The position numbers and the translations under genes are program-made. Shown one piece after another: positions 7,486 through 17,564 of a stretch of DNA of 64,000 bases. Under the pieces are notes generated by a model. It ran no database searches. It was not told the DNA's origin and saw only the letters and a program-made list of their open reading frames with translations. Position 1 is the stretch's first letter; every line of letters begins with the position of its first letter. The stretch comes from Loktanella atrilutea (GTDB taxonomy: Bacteria; Pseudomonadota; Alphaproteobacteria; Rhodobacterales; Rhodobacteraceae), in assembly GCF_900128995.1 (NCBI RefSeq), contig NZ_FQUE01000002.1, forward strand, positions 434,001-498,000, given 5' to 3'.

Positions 7486-8462
7486 GCTTGGCCAAAGAGA
7501 CCTGTCAGCGCCCGTTGCACCGTACCGGTGACCGACGGGCGCTTCAAAGCCTGAAACGGCAGGGGGCGGCAGACCTCGATCGCGGCGATGCCGACGCGCG
7601 CGGTCAGGGCGCCGTTCACGACACCCTCGCCGAAGCGGCGCGATACCTTGGAAAGCAGGCCACCGCCGGCGACCGAATGGATCAGGTCGTCGCCCACAGC
7701 GACGGCGCCCGTCGCCACAAGATGGCCCAGCACGGTCCGCACGAGACGAAACGACCCCAGCGTGCCGGACCGGCCACCGTAGATCTCTGCGATGCGCCGG
7801 ATCATCCGCAGGTTCGCGGTCAGTGCGGTAAAGACGTCGGCCAGCGCCAGCGGCACAACAGCCGTCACGACAGCGACCTGACGCGCCGCGGCCTGCACCT
7901 CTGCCACGGCCCGCGCGTCGAGCGGTTCGAGCAGGCTCCGCTCTGCCAGATCGAGCAGGCCGTCGGCATCCATGACCTCCGGTGCACGCTCCTCCAGCTG
8001 CGTGCGGCCCCACGCGGTATCGTCGCGGCTGGCATAAAGGCTGGTCATGTGGCCCACGACCTTCCGGGCCATCGGCAGGTCACCGCCCGCATGGGCCGTC
8101 GCGGCCTCGGTCTGGATCGTGTCGATCCGGCGCAACCGGTGGAATGCCGACATTTCGCGCAGGGCGATCGCCAGCAGGACACAGCAAAAGATCACCAGCA
8201 GGGCGCTGAAGGCCATGCCGAGGATGGGATGGCTGGCAATCAGGCCGGTGACGAAGTTCCAGGCGGCCAGCGACACGAGGAAACCGACGATGCTGACCAA
8301 AAGCGACCAGAACCACTTTGCCAAGGGCGATGCCCGGCGTGTCGCAAGGGACGCGACCCGCTGCATCGCCGCCCCCTGCGGGGCGTCGTCGATCACCATC
8401 GGTGCCGTCGCCGGCGTCATCTCGGACGCCTCGTCGAGGTCGATCAGTACGGGACGTTTCAC
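7482..8462 (-). CDS. YcjF-like (TIGR01620/DUF697) inner membrane protein
   Basis: A 326-residue protein with two adjacent membrane segments (about residues 50-100), then a cytoplasmic-looking helical region and a C-terminal Gly/Ala-rich amphipathic part (GHLVATGAVAVGDDLIHSVAGGG). This is the layout of the TIGR01620/YcjF family, which is almost always encoded right after a YcjX-type P-loop ATPase. Here the ATG overlaps the ycjX stop by 4 bases. The pair is heat- or stress-associated in other bacteria, but the molecular function is not settled. Confidence 0.85.
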   Translation of the reverse strand: MKRPVLIDLDEASEMTPATAPMVIDDAPQGAAMQRVASLATRRASPLAKWFWSLLVSIVGFLVSLAAWNFVTGLIASHPILGMAFSALLVIFCCVLLAIALREMSAFHRLRRIDTIQTEAATAHAGGDLPMARKVVGHMTSLYASRDDTAWGRTQLEERAPEVMDADGLLDLAERSLLEPLDARAVAEVQAAARQVAVVTAVVPLALADVFTALTANLRMIRRIAEIYGGRSGTLGSFRLVRTVLGHLVATGAVAVGDDLIHSVAGGGLLSKVSRRFGEGVVNGALTARVGIAAIEVCRPLPFQALKRPSVTGTVQRALTGLFGQA

Positions 8463-9883
8463 AACCGGTCTCCGATCAGGAACTCTGCAGCCTTGTCCAG
8501 CCGGATGTGCGGAGGGCCTTCGCCCGGGCGCAGGGTCGTCGGCGCGGGCGCAAAGCGCATCACCTTGTAGTCCCCCTCGCCCCAGTCCGCCGCGCCGGCA
8601 CGCGCGGGCGCCAGCAGGTGCTGCGGATCCTCGGGCAATGCGCCTGGATAGAATGCCGCCTGCTTGCCGGTATCGAGCAACCGGCCCCGCACGACGTCAA
8701 GGGGACCGTCGCGGTGTTCGACCGTCTCCTCCACCGTGGTGCGCAGGGCGGCAATGGACATGGCGGCGGTCTGCGCCCCGGCGAAATCAGCGCGGTCGCG
8801 CGCCTCTCGCAGCAGGGCCTGTGTGATCGCGGTCAGCTGGGGGTGCTGCGTGTGGTGCAGGTGGTCGGCCTTGGTCGCGGCAAAGAGGATCTTTTCCACC
8901 CTCCGACCCTGAAAGATGCGGCTGATGAAGCTGTTGCGACCGGGATTGAAGGCCGAGAGGATGTCAGCCATCGCGGTGCGCAGATCGTCCACCGCCCGCG
9001 GCCCGTTGTGGATCGCACCCAGTACATCGACCAGCACGACCTGCCGGTCGATCCGAGCGAAATGGTCGCGAAAGAACGGCTTCACGACGTTCTTCTTGTA
9101 GGACTCGAACCTGCGCCCCATCTCGCGGCCCAGCGACCCGCGCGAGAAGTCACCGCCCGGCAGCGGCGCGAAGGTCAGCACCGGTGACCCCGCCAGATCG
9201 CCCGGCAGCAGGAACCGTCCCGGCGTACAATCGGAATAGCCCGCGGCGCGCGCCGCATTCAGATGCACCGTATAGGCCTGCGCCAGGCTGCGCGCGGTCG
9301 CCTCCTCCAGCGGGCGGTCGGGATCGGTCTGCGCGACGAGCGCCAGATAGTCGTCGCCCGAAGGCCGCCCGTCGGCACGCGCCAGCGCGGCCTTCGACCA
9401 CGTCGCATAACTCTGATCCAGCAGCGCCAGATCCAGAAGCCATTCGCCCGGATAATCGACGATATCGAGGTGCACGGTCCGCACGCCCTGCAGGCCCGCC
9501 ATGAAACCCGTCGGCTGCACTCTTAGCGACAGACGCAGCTCCGAGATCTGGCGCGTGCCCTCCGGCCAGCTCGGCTCCGGCGCAGTCAGCTGGGCAAGGT
9601 AGGTCTCGTAGTCGAAGCGCGGCAGCGTGTCGTCGGGCTGCGGCTGCAGATAGGCGGTGCGGATCGCACCGCTCGCCGCGGCGCGCAGTTGCGGCATCCG
9701 CCCGCGGTCCATCAGGTTCGCCACGAGAGAGGTTATGAAGACCGTCTTGCCCGCCCGGCTGAGGCCGGTGACGCCCAGCCGGATGACGGGATCCGTGAAG
9801 GGTGCGGTGACGGGGCGCGTGACGGCGCTCGTCACGTTTCCCATGCCGCGCAGAAGGCCCTCTGTGATGTCGAACAGGCCCAA
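8459..9883 (-). CDS. ycjX: YcjX-family P-loop GTPase/ATPase
   Basis: A 474-residue protein. The P-loop is GLSRAGKTVFITSL near residue 35, and other YcjX landmarks are present: VHLDIVDYPGEWLLDLALL (DxxG-like), FAATKADHLHHTQHPQ (TKxD-like) and the DVLGAIHNG block. I start it at TTG 9883, which has a GGAGG ribosome site 7 bases away and gives MGLFDITEGLLRG; the upstream extension would run into truA. It is coupled by a 4-base overlap to the YcjF-like membrane protein and probably works with it at the inner membrane under stress. Confidence 0.88.
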   Translation of the reverse strand: MGLFDITEGLLRGMGNVTSAVTRPVTAPFTDPVIRLGVTGLSRAGKTVFITSLVANLMDRGRMPQLRAAASGAIRTAYLQPQPDDTLPRFDYETYLAQLTAPEPSWPEGTRQISELRLSLRVQPTGFMAGLQGVRTVHLDIVDYPGEWLLDLALLDQSYATWSKAALARADGRPSGDDYLALVAQTDPDRPLEEATARSLAQAYTVHLNAARAAGYSDCTPGRFLLPGDLAGSPVLTFAPLPGGDFSRGSLGREMGRRFESYKKNVVKPFFRDHFARIDRQVVLVDVLGAIHNGPRAVDDLRTAMADILSAFNPGRNSFISRIFQGRRVEKILFAATKADHLHHTQHPQLTAITQALLREARDRADFAGAQTAAMSIAALRTTVEETVEHRDGPLDVVRGRLLDTGKQAAFYPGALPEDPQHLLAPARAGAADWGEGDYKVMRFAPAPTTLRPGEGPPHIRLDKAAEFLIGDRL

Positions 9884-9979
9884 ACGGCACCCTCCATTCC
9901 GGTTCACCGACAGATAGGGGCTGCGCGGCGCCTTGGGTAGGGATTGATTTTGGCAGGCCCGCGGCCTAAGCCCCGCGCC

Positions 9980-10753
9980 ATGCCCCGCTTTGCCCTGAAG
10001 ATCGAGTATGACGGCGGCCCCTTCGCGGGCTGGCAGCGGCAGGCGGACCAGCCATCGGTGCAAGGCGCTGTCGAGTCGGCACTGGCGCGACTGGAACCCG
10101 GCCCCCACACGATCGCGGCCGCGGGACGCACGGATTCCGGTGTGCATGCCACCGGTCAGATCGCCCACTGCGACCTGACGCGTGACTGGGACCCCTTCCG
10201 CCTGTCAGAGGCTCTGAACTACCATCTGAAGCCGCATCCCGTCGCGATCCTAGACTGTGCGCGGGTCTGCGACGACTGGCATGCGCGGTTCACCGCGACA
10301 GGGCGACGCTATCTTTTTCGCCTGATCGCGCGGCGCGCGCCCCTGACGGTCGGGGCCGGCGCGCTGTGGCAGGTGAAGATGCCGCTTGATGTCACGGCCA
10401 TGCAGGCCGGGGCGGATCACCTTCTGGGACGGCACGACTTCACCACGTTCCGCGCCGCGATGTGTCAGGCGGACAGCCCCGTGCGCACGCTTGATCGTCT
10501 GTGGATCGAGGAGGTGCCGACCCATAGCGGACAGCTGCTCCACATTCATGTCGAAGCCCGGTCGTTCCTCCACAATCAGGTCCGCAGCATCGTCGGCACG
10601 CTCGAACGGGTGGGCACCGGCGCATGGCAACCTCACGACGTGAAGACCGCGCTGGAGGCGCGCGACCGCGCGGCCTGTGGCCCGGTCAGCCCGCCGCACG
10701 GCCTCTATCTGGCGGCCGTCACCTATCCAGTCGATCCGTTTGCAGACAACTGA
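9980..10753 (+). CDS. truA: tRNA pseudouridine(38-40) synthase
   Basis: A 257-residue protein of normal length. It begins [21 protein letters not shown] and has the catalytic motif [14 protein letters not shown], with Asp52 as nucleophile. [18 protein letters not shown] near the C-terminus is also diagnostic. It isomerises uridines 38-40 in the anticodon stem-loop of many tRNAs. The start at the ATG at 9980 matches the family N-terminus. It diverges from ycjX, with start codons about 95 bases apart. Confidence 0.96.
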   Translation: MPRFALKIEYDGGPFAGWQRQADQPSVQGAVESALARLEPGPHTIAAAGRTDSGVHATGQIAHCDLTRDWDPFRLSEALNYHLKPHPVAILDCARVCDDWHARFTATGRRYLFRLIARRAPLTVGAGALWQVKMPLDVTAMQAGADHLLGRHDFTTFRAAMCQADSPVRTLDRLWIEEVPTHSGQLLHIHVEARSFLHNQVRSIVGTLERVGTGAWQPHDVKTALEARDRAACGPVSPPHGLYLAAVTYPVDPFADN

Positions 10754-10877
10754 CAGGCGCATCCGGGTGCGGCGCCTGCGTGAAACCTGCCACGTTTGCC
10801 GCCGATCTCTCGGGCCGCGGTTTGCGTTTGCTTCGCGCTAAGATACAACAAAAACGTGGTCGACGAGGGGCGGACAG

Positions 10878-12677
10878 GTGAAACTAAAGCAGATCAGTTG
10901 GACCGCAGTCCTGATGATGACGGCGGCCACCGCGGCGGTCGCGCAGGAAGTCACGATCGACGCGCCGGGTGCCGACGACGATCTGCTCGGTCTGTTGCAG
11001 GACGCGTCCCTGTCGCGCGGCATCGGTGACGAATCGGATCCGCAGCCACAGGACTACGTTGCCGCTGCCCGCGCCGACTATCGCCGGCTTCTGACGGCCC
11101 TCTATGCAGCCGGATATTACAGCGGCACCATCAGCATCAAGGTCAACGGGGCAGAGGCCGCGTCGATCGCGCCATTGGCGGCGCCGGACCGGATCGACAG
11201 CATCGCGATCACCGTCGTCCCCGGCCCGCTGTTCACTTTCGGCCGGGCCGAGGTCGCGCCGCTGGCCCCCGGCACCGAACTGCCCGACGGATTCGCCCCG
11301 GGCGAGGACGCCCGTGCCGACGTGATTCGGCAGGCTGCGTCAGCCGCGCGCACCACTTGGCGCGATCAGGGGTACGCAAAGGTCACCGTTGCTGACCAAC
11401 AGATCGTGGCCCGGCACACAGAAGACCTGCTGGATGCCACGGTCGCCATCGCCCCCGGCCCACGACTGACCTTCGGTCCGCTGACCATCACCGGGAACGA
11501 AGCCGTCCGCACCAGCGCGATCAACAGGATCGCGGGACTGCCGACGGGAGAGATCTACAGCCCGGACGAGATGACCAAGGCCGCTCAGCGCCTGCGCGAA
11601 ACCGGGGCCTTCGACAGCGTGTCCCTGACGGAGGCAGAGGAGATCGGCCCCGACAACACGCTGCCGATCACCGCCACCATTGCCGAAAGCAAGCCCCGCC
11701 GGATCGGTGCGGGTGTGGAGTATTCCACCGTGGAAGGCATCCGCCTGTCAGCCTATTGGATGCACCGCAACATCTTTGGTGGGGCCGAGAACCTGCGCTT
11801 TGACGCGGCCGTCGCGGGTCTGGGCGGCGGCACGGGGGGGATCGATTATTCGCTGGGCACCGCGCTGCGCATTCCTGCGATCTACGGCGCCGATACCGAC
11901 CTGACAGCCACGGCCCAGATCAGCCGCGAGGACGAGCCGAATTACCTCGTCGACAAGTTCAACACCGAGGTGCTGGTCAACCGCCAGCTGACCGACGCGC
12001 TGGAGGTGCAGATCGGTGTCGGCCTGCTGACCGCAAAGGAAGTCACCGACCTCGGCACCCGAAACTATACTCTGCTGACCGCACCGTTGGCTGCCACCTA
12101 CGACAAGCGCGACAGCGACACCAATGCCAAGAACGGCTATTACATCGACGTCGAGACGACGCCCTTCCTCGCCCTCGCGGGCGGATCGAGTGGCGCGCGC
12201 GGCTACCTCGACGGCCGCGTCTACTACAGCTTCGGCACCGACGACCGCTTTACCGTCGCCGCCCGGGGCCAGCTGGGCACCGTGATCGGCCCGGACGAGA
12301 CCGACTCCCCCGCTGACTTCCTGTTCTACTCCGGCGGCAGTGGCACGGTCCGCGGTCAGGGCTACAAGTCACTGGGCGTCGACCGCACAGTAAACGGAGA
12401 GGTCGTGACGACCGGCGGCACGTCCTACGCCGGTGCCCAGCTCGAAGCGCGGGTCGGCATCACCAAGGCAATCAGCATCGTGGGGTTCTACGACTACGGC
12501 TATGTCGGCAGCAGCCCGACACCGCTGACCGATGGCGCTGATCAGGACGGCGTCGGCCTCGGCGTGCGCTACAACACCGCGATCGGGCCGATCCGTCTTG
12601 ATGTCGGCACGCCGGCCAGCGGTGACGACCAGTTCAAATCTGTCGAAGTCTACATCGGAATCGGACAAGCGTTTTGA
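10878..12677 (+). CDS. tamA: Translocation and assembly module outer-membrane protein TamA
   Basis: A 599-residue Omp85-family protein. A signal peptide (about residues 1-22, ending AVA) is followed by three POTRA-like modules (about 50-270, for example GPRLTFGPLTITGNEAVRTS) and a C-terminal 16-strand-type barrel with the Omp85 VRGQGYKSLG motif, corresponding to the lid-lock VRGY/VRGF box. It ends in Phe, as expected for an outer-membrane beta-barrel. The start is GTG, preceded by GGGGCGGA. Together with TamB it supports assembly of autotransporters and phospholipid transport between membranes. The last bases overlap the TTG start of tamB. Confidence 0.93.
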   Translation: MKLKQISWTAVLMMTAATAAVAQEVTIDAPGADDDLLGLLQDASLSRGIGDESDPQPQDYVAAARADYRRLLTALYAAGYYSGTISIKVNGAEAASIAPLAAPDRIDSIAITVVPGPLFTFGRAEVAPLAPGTELPDGFAPGEDARADVIRQAASAARTTWRDQGYAKVTVADQQIVARHTEDLLDATVAIAPGPRLTFGPLTITGNEAVRTSAINRIAGLPTGEIYSPDEMTKAAQRLRETGAFDSVSLTEAEEIGPDNTLPITATIAESKPRRIGAGVEYSTVEGIRLSAYWMHRNIFGGAENLRFDAAVAGLGGGTGGIDYSLGTALRIPAIYGADTDLTATAQISREDEPNYLVDKFNTEVLVNRQLTDALEVQIGVGLLTAKEVTDLGTRNYTLLTAPLAATYDKRDSDTNAKNGYYIDVETTPFLALAGGSSGARGYLDGRVYYSFGTDDRFTVAARGQLGTVIGPDETDSPADFLFYSGGSGTVRGQGYKSLGVDRTVNGEVVTTGGTSYAGAQLEARVGITKAISIVGFYDYGYVGSSPTPLTDGADQDGVGLGVRYNTAIGPIRLDVGTPASGDDQFKSVEVYIGIGQAF

Positions 12678-15600
12678 AACATTTTCTCCTTCTGCTGACT
12701 TTGCTGACCCTGCCCTTCGCCGCCGTGGCGCAGGACGACGAGGGTGAAGGCTATCTGACCCGCCTGATTCAGGACAACCTGTCCGGCGACGACCGGATCG
12801 TGGACATTCAGGGCTTTCAGGGGGCGCTGTCATCCCGCGCGACAGTGGACAGGATCACCGTGGCCGACAGCGAGGGCGTCTGGCTCGACCTGCAGAATGT
12901 CGTGCTCGACTGGAACCGCAGCGCCCTTCTGCGCGGTCGCATTGACGTAGAGGAGCTGACCGCGGAACTGGTCCGCGTCGAACGCGCGCCCGTGTCCAGC
13001 AACACCGCGCCGTCGCCCGAGGCGCAGCCGTTTTCCCTGCCGGAACTGCCCGTCGGCATCAACCTCGACACCCTGAACATCGCCCGGATCGAACTGGGCG
13101 AGAGCTTTCTCGGCGAACCCGTTGCCCTGAACCTGCAGGGCTCTGCCCAGCTTGCGAACGGCGAGGGATCGGCCAACGTCACGGCGAACCGACTTGACGG
13201 CAAGACCGGCGTGTTCGCGGTCGAAGGCAGCTACGACAACGGCACCAAGGTGCTGAGCCTGAACCTGAACGTCGAGGAAGGTCAGGACGGTATCGTTGCG
13301 CGCCTGATCAACCTGCCGGACCGCCCGTCGCTGAAGCTGACATTGAACGGAGAGGCGCCGATCAGCGAATTTGCCGCCAATCTTGCGCTGGCCACCGACG
13401 GTCAGGACCGGATCACCGGCGACTTTGCGGTGAACTCCACCACCGGGCAGACAGGTTTTGCCCTGAACATCGGCGGCGACCTGACGCCCTTGCTGGCTGA
13501 CGACTACGACGCCTTCTTCGGGTCAGACGTGTCGCTGGTCGCAGCGGGCAACGTCGGTGCCAATGGCGGCTTTGCCCTGACAACGCTGGATCTGACGGCA
13601 CAAAGCCTGCGGCTCAACGGCCGTGTGAATGTCGGTCCGAACGGCTGGCCGGAACTGATCGACCTGACCGGCACCGTGGCCGACGCGTCGGGAGAGCCGG
13701 TGCTGCTGCCCATCGGCGGGCCGAAGACCTACGTCGACAACGTCGACCTCGCGATCAAGTACGACCAATCGGTCAGCACGGACTGGACCGCGAACTTTGA
13801 CATCAGCAACTTCGACCGCCCCGGCCTCGGGATCGCAGAGATCACCCTGCAGGGCGGTGGCATCATCGAGAACGGCAACGGCCCGGCAGAGGGGCGGCTG
13901 ACCGCCGACCTCGACTATGCGGCGACGGGACTGCAACTGGACGACGCCGGCGCGGCACAGGCCTTCGGCGACACGCTGAACGGCAATATCGTCGTGACCC
14001 GGGTCGAGGGGCAGCCGACCGACATCTCGACCCTGACCCTGAACGGTCCGGGAATCGAGGTCGCGGCCAACGCCACGGTGCAGGGCCCCGCCGACGGCTT
14101 CCGCACGCAGGCCGACGTGACCTTCGATGCAGAAGCGCTGGGGCGCTTCTCGACCCTTGCCGGGCGGAACCTCGGGGGATCGGCGCAGGCCGATGTGACC
14201 GCGACCGTAACGCCGCTGGACGGCCTGTTCGACATCCTGCTGAATGCCACGACGCAGGATCTGGCTGTCGACGTGCCGCAGCTTGACCCGGTTCTGGCGG
14301 GAACCGGTACCGTGTCCGTCCGCGCCGTGCGCGACACCAGCGGCACCCGGATCGAGGATCTGACCGTCAATACGCCTGAAGCGGCGGTCACTGCCGATGC
14401 AAATATCACCAGCGGGCTGAGCACTGGCAACTTCGACATCTCTGTCCAGAACGTCGGGCTGATCGCGCCGGGTCTGACCGGCCCCGCCCGCGTTACCGGC
14501 AATGCTGATCGCAACGAGGCGGGCAACATTACTTTCGAAGTCAATGGCACCGGTCCTGCCACGACCTTTGACGCCAGCGGCACGGTCACGCCATCCGAAG
14601 AAGGTCAGACGATCAACGCCAAGATCGACGCCACCGCCGACGACCTTTCGCGGTTCAGCGAGATTGCGCAGCGCGACCTTGCCGGTGCCGTCGATCTGAC
14701 CGTCAACGCCGTGATGCTGTCGGACATGACCCGCTATACCGCCGAATTCAGCGGCAACACGCAGGATCTGCAGACGGGAACCCCCCAGATCGATCCCCTG
14801 CTGGCGGGCCCCGGCACACTCGCGGGCGAGGTCGGCTACATCGGGGACAACCGGTATATCATCAAGGGTCTGGACGTACAGACGCCGGAACTGTCGCTGA
14901 CCGCCGATGCGGACGGCGGCCTGACCGGCCCGCTAAGCGCCGACGCCAACCTGCGGATCGCCGACATCGGCCTGATCGCGGATGGCCTGACGGGCCCACT
15001 GACCATCGCCCTGAACGCCGACCGTGACGACGCTGGTGTCACCGACGCAACCTTGGCCGCCAAGGGTCCCGGCACCGATATCAGCGCCGACGTGCAGGTC
15101 GCCGCACCCGTGGACAACTATCGCATCAGCGGCACGATCGACGCCGCCGTGGCTGACCTTGCACCCTATGCGGCACTCGCGGGGCAGGACATAGCGGGCG
15201 GCATCGACATGACCGTGGACGGCACCCTGCTGCCGGACCTGAGCCTTTTCGACGTCACCCTCCTCGGCACGACCGATGATCTGGCCGTGGGCATTCCGCA
15301 GGTTGACGCGCTGCTGGCCGGGTCCGGCCGGATCAGCGGCGGCGTGGCGCGGACCGGGCCGGACACCTTCGCGCTGAACAGTCTTGACGTCGCGACACCG
15401 CAGCTGACCGTTCAGGGCAGCGCCAATGGTGGCATGACCGGCCCACTGGCGGCCGACATCAAGGCGCAGTTGAACGATGCGGGGGCACTGGCGCAGGGCC
15501 TGAACGGCCCGCTGGCCATCGACCTGACCGCCAGCCGCAACGATGCCGGCACCGCGCAGGTTGACCTCAGGGCGAACGGCAGCGGCACCGATGTGACGCT

Positions 15601-17449
15601 CGACGCGCAGGTCGCCCCGCAAGAGGACGACTATCGCGTCACCGGCACGCTGGACGCTGCCATCTCGGACCTGTCGCAATTCAGGGCCTTGGCCGGTCAG
15701 CCGATATCCGGCGGTCTGAACCTGCAGGCCGACGGCACGCTGCTGCCGGACCTCAGCCAGCTTGACGCGCGAGTGAACGCGACGACGAGCAACCTTGCCG
15801 TCGGCAATCCGCAGGTCGATCAGCTGCTGCGCGGTCAGGGGACGATTGCGCTGGACGCCGCCAAGTCCGGACAGGACATCACGGTCCGCAGCTTCGACGT
15901 GCAATTTCCGCAGGTCAGCGCTTCCGGCAACCTCAACGCTGCCGGAGGCGGTGCCGCCAACGGCACGATCAACGCCCGTCTGGCGGACGTCGGCCTGTTC
16001 ACCGATGCCCTCTCTGGTCCCGTTACCGCGCAGGGTCAGGTCGGCCGCACTGCGGCGGGCGGCTATACGCTGGACATCGACGCCACCGGACCGGGCGGCA
16101 TCGCCGCCACCGCGCGCGGAGAGATCGCCGGCAACGGGAACCTGAACATCGACGTGACCGGCAATGCGCCGCTCGGCTTTGCCAACCCATTCCTTGAACC
16201 AAGGCGGCTGGACGGCATCGCGAACTTCAACATCTCGGCCAACGGCCCCCCTGCCCTGTCGTCGATCAGTGGCCGCGTCACCACCACCGGTGCGCGTCTG
16301 TCCGATCCGACGCTGTCGCAGGCCCTGACCGATATCAACGCGACCGTCGCGCTGAACGGCGGGCAGGCACAGGTCGACCTGACCGGCAATGTGCAAAGCG
16401 GGGGCGGCATCGCCCTCTCTGGCCCCGTGACCCTGTCGGCCCCCTTCAACGGCGACCTGACGCTGAACGTGAACGCCGTCGAACTGCGCGACCCCAACCT
16501 CTACGAGACTGTCGTGAACGGGACTGTTACCGTGAATGGCCCGCTTGCCGGAGGCGCACGGATCGCCGGACGCCTCGCACTTGGAGAGACCAATATCCAG
16601 GTCCCCTCCTCCGGCACCGGTGCGCTAGGGGAACTGCCCGCCGTCACACACCTGAACCCCAGCCCGGCGGTCCGGCTGACGCTCGACCGGGCGGATGTTG
16701 CGGTGAATGCCTCCTCTGCCCCGGCCAAGGCCGCCGCAAGCGGGGGGCCCGTCTATCCCCTCGATCTGCGGATCGACGCACCGAACCGCATCTTCATCCG
16801 CGGGCGCGGTCTGGACGCCGAACTCGGCGGCACGCTTCAACTGGGGGGCACCACGGCGAATATCGTGCCCGTTGGCCAGTTCGACCTGCAGCGCGGCCGG
16901 ATCAGCATCCTGCAGCAGCGCTTCGACCTGACCGAAGGCTCCGCCTCTCTGCAGGGTGATTTCATTCCCTACATCCGTCTGGTCGCCACGACGCAGGCGG
17001 ACACAGGCACCGTCATCAACATCATCGTCGAAGGCCCCGCCAACGATCCGGAGGTGACGTTCCAGTCCACCCCCGACCTGCCGCAGGACGAAGTCCTGTC
17101 GCAGCTGATCTTCGGACGTGACATCTCGGAAATCAGCCCGCTGCAGGCGATCCAGCTGGCGGCTGCGGTGGGTGAACTTGCGGGACGCGGCGGCGGCGGA
17201 TTGATCGACAACTTCCGTTCCGGCATCGGCCTCGACGATTTCGACGTGACGACGGACGAAAACGGCAATGCAGCCGTGCGGGCTGGCAAATACCTGACCG
17301 ACAACCTCTATACCGACGTCACCATCGGCAGCGACGGCACGACAGAGATCAATCTGAACCTCGACATCACCGACGAGATCACCGCCAAGGGCACCGCCGG
17401 AGCCGACGGTGACACCAGCATCGGCGTCTTCTTCGAGCGGGACTACTGA
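12674..17449 (+). CDS. tamB: Translocation and assembly module inner-membrane protein TamB
   Basis: A 1591-residue AsmA-like/bridge protein. An N-terminal hydrophobic anchor (about residues 1-19) is followed by a very long periplasmic beta-rich region. The C-terminal TamB/DUF490 domain (about 1250-1591) is recognisable by FDLQRGRISILQQRFDLTEG, VEGPANDPEVTFQSTPDLPQ and LSQLIFGRDISEISPLQAIQ. The start is TTG inside the tamA stop (TTGA), so translation is coupled to tamA. At about residues 490-1170 there are four copies of a roughly 170-residue unit, which lengthens the protein beyond the E. coli size of about 1260. It should form a hydrophobic groove spanning the periplasm to TamA. Confidence 0.93.
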   Translation: MKHFLLLLTLLTLPFAAVAQDDEGEGYLTRLIQDNLSGDDRIVDIQGFQGALSSRATVDRITVADSEGVWLDLQNVVLDWNRSALLRGRIDVEELTAELVRVERAPVSSNTAPSPEAQPFSLPELPVGINLDTLNIARIELGESFLGEPVALNLQGSAQLANGEGSANVTANRLDGKTGVFAVEGSYDNGTKVLSLNLNVEEGQDGIVARLINLPDRPSLKLTLNGEAPISEFAANLALATDGQDRITGDFAVNSTTGQTGFALNIGGDLTPLLADDYDAFFGSDVSLVAAGNVGANGGFALTTLDLTAQSLRLNGRVNVGPNGWPELIDLTGTVADASGEPVLLPIGGPKTYVDNVDLAIKYDQSVSTDWTANFDISNFDRPGLGIAEITLQGGGIIENGNGPAEGRLTADLDYAATGLQLDDAGAAQAFGDTLNGNIVVTRVEGQPTDISTLTLNGPGIEVAANATVQGPADGFRTQADVTFDAEALGRFSTLAGRNLGGSAQADVTATVTPLDGLFDILLNATTQDLAVDVPQLDPVLAGTGTVSVRAVRDTSGTRIEDLTVNTPEAAVTADANITSGLSTGNFDISVQNVGLIAPGLTGPARVTGNADRNEAGNITFEVNGTGPATTFDASGTVTPSEEGQTINAKIDATADDLSRFSEIAQRDLAGAVDLTVNAVMLSDMTRYTAEFSGNTQDLQTGTPQIDPLLAGPGTLAGEVGYIGDNRYIIKGLDVQTPELSLTADADGGLTGPLSADANLRIADIGLIADGLTGPLTIALNADRDDAGVTDATLAAKGPGTDISADVQVAAPVDNYRISGTIDAAVADLAPYAALAGQDIAGGIDMTVDGTLLPDLSLFDVTLLGTTDDLAVGIPQVDALLAGSGRISGGVARTGPDTFALNSLDVATPQLTVQGSANGGMTGPLAADIKAQLNDAGALAQGLNGPLAIDLTASRNDAGTAQVDLRANGSGTDVTLDAQVAPQEDDYRVTGTLDAAISDLSQFRALAGQPISGGLNLQADGTLLPDLSQLDARVNATTSNLAVGNPQVDQLLRGQGTIALDAAKSGQDITVRSFDVQFPQVSASGNLNAAGGGAANGTINARLADVGLFTDALSGPVTAQGQVGRTAAGGYTLDIDATGPGGIAATARGEIAGNGNLNIDVTGNAPLGFANPFLEPRRLDGIANFNISANGPPALSSISGRVTTTGARLSDPTLSQALTDINATVALNGGQAQVDLTGNVQSGGGIALSGPVTLSAPFNGDLTLNVNAVELRDPNLYETVVNGTVTVNGPLAGGARIAGRLALGETNIQVPSSGTGALGELPAVTHLNPSPAVRLTLDRADVAVNASSAPAKAAASGGPVYPLDLRIDAPNRIFIRGRGLDAELGGTLQLGGTTANIVPVGQFDLQRGRISILQQRFDLTEGSASLQGDFIPYIRLVATTQADTGTVINIIVEGPANDPEVTFQSTPDLPQDEVLSQLIFGRDISEISPLQAIQLAAAVGELAGRGGGGLIDNFRSGIGLDDFDVTTDENGNAAVRAGKYLTDNLYTDVTIGSDGTTEINLNLDITDEITAKGTAGADGDTSIGVFFERDY
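14146..16190 (+). repeat. Four diverged ~170-codon repeats inside tamB
   Basis: Units begin near 14146, 14656, 15169 and 15688. Each carries in order a GG-x-DGTLLPDL-like strand, DLAV-x-x-PQ-x-D-x-LLAG, a (T/F)P-x-L strand, GL-x-GPL and a DDYR-x-x-GT-x-DAA-x-x-DL segment. Units 2 and 3 are the most alike; unit 4 is shorter and more diverged at its end. Confidence 0.75.
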
Positions 17450-17457
17450 TCCAACCG

Positions 17458-17479
17458 GCCCCGCCCTTCGCGGCGGGGC
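17458..17479 (+). terminator. GC-rich hairpin after tamB
   Basis: GCCCCGCC-CTTCGC-GGCGGGGC, a perfect 8-bp stem 8 bases after the tamB stop. No T-run follows, so termination would be weak or factor-assisted. Confidence 0.5.
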
Positions 17480-17564
17480 TGCACAGGCCTTGTGCGCCGG
17501 CAAGGCTGGACAGGCCTTCACAGGCGCACCACCTGTAGAGCACACCCAGATTGAAAGACCTCAT

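Noticed and set aside
14933-16396. Long minus-strand frames over tamB
   Set aside because: They follow the periodicity of the tamB repeats in reverse and have no independent start signal.
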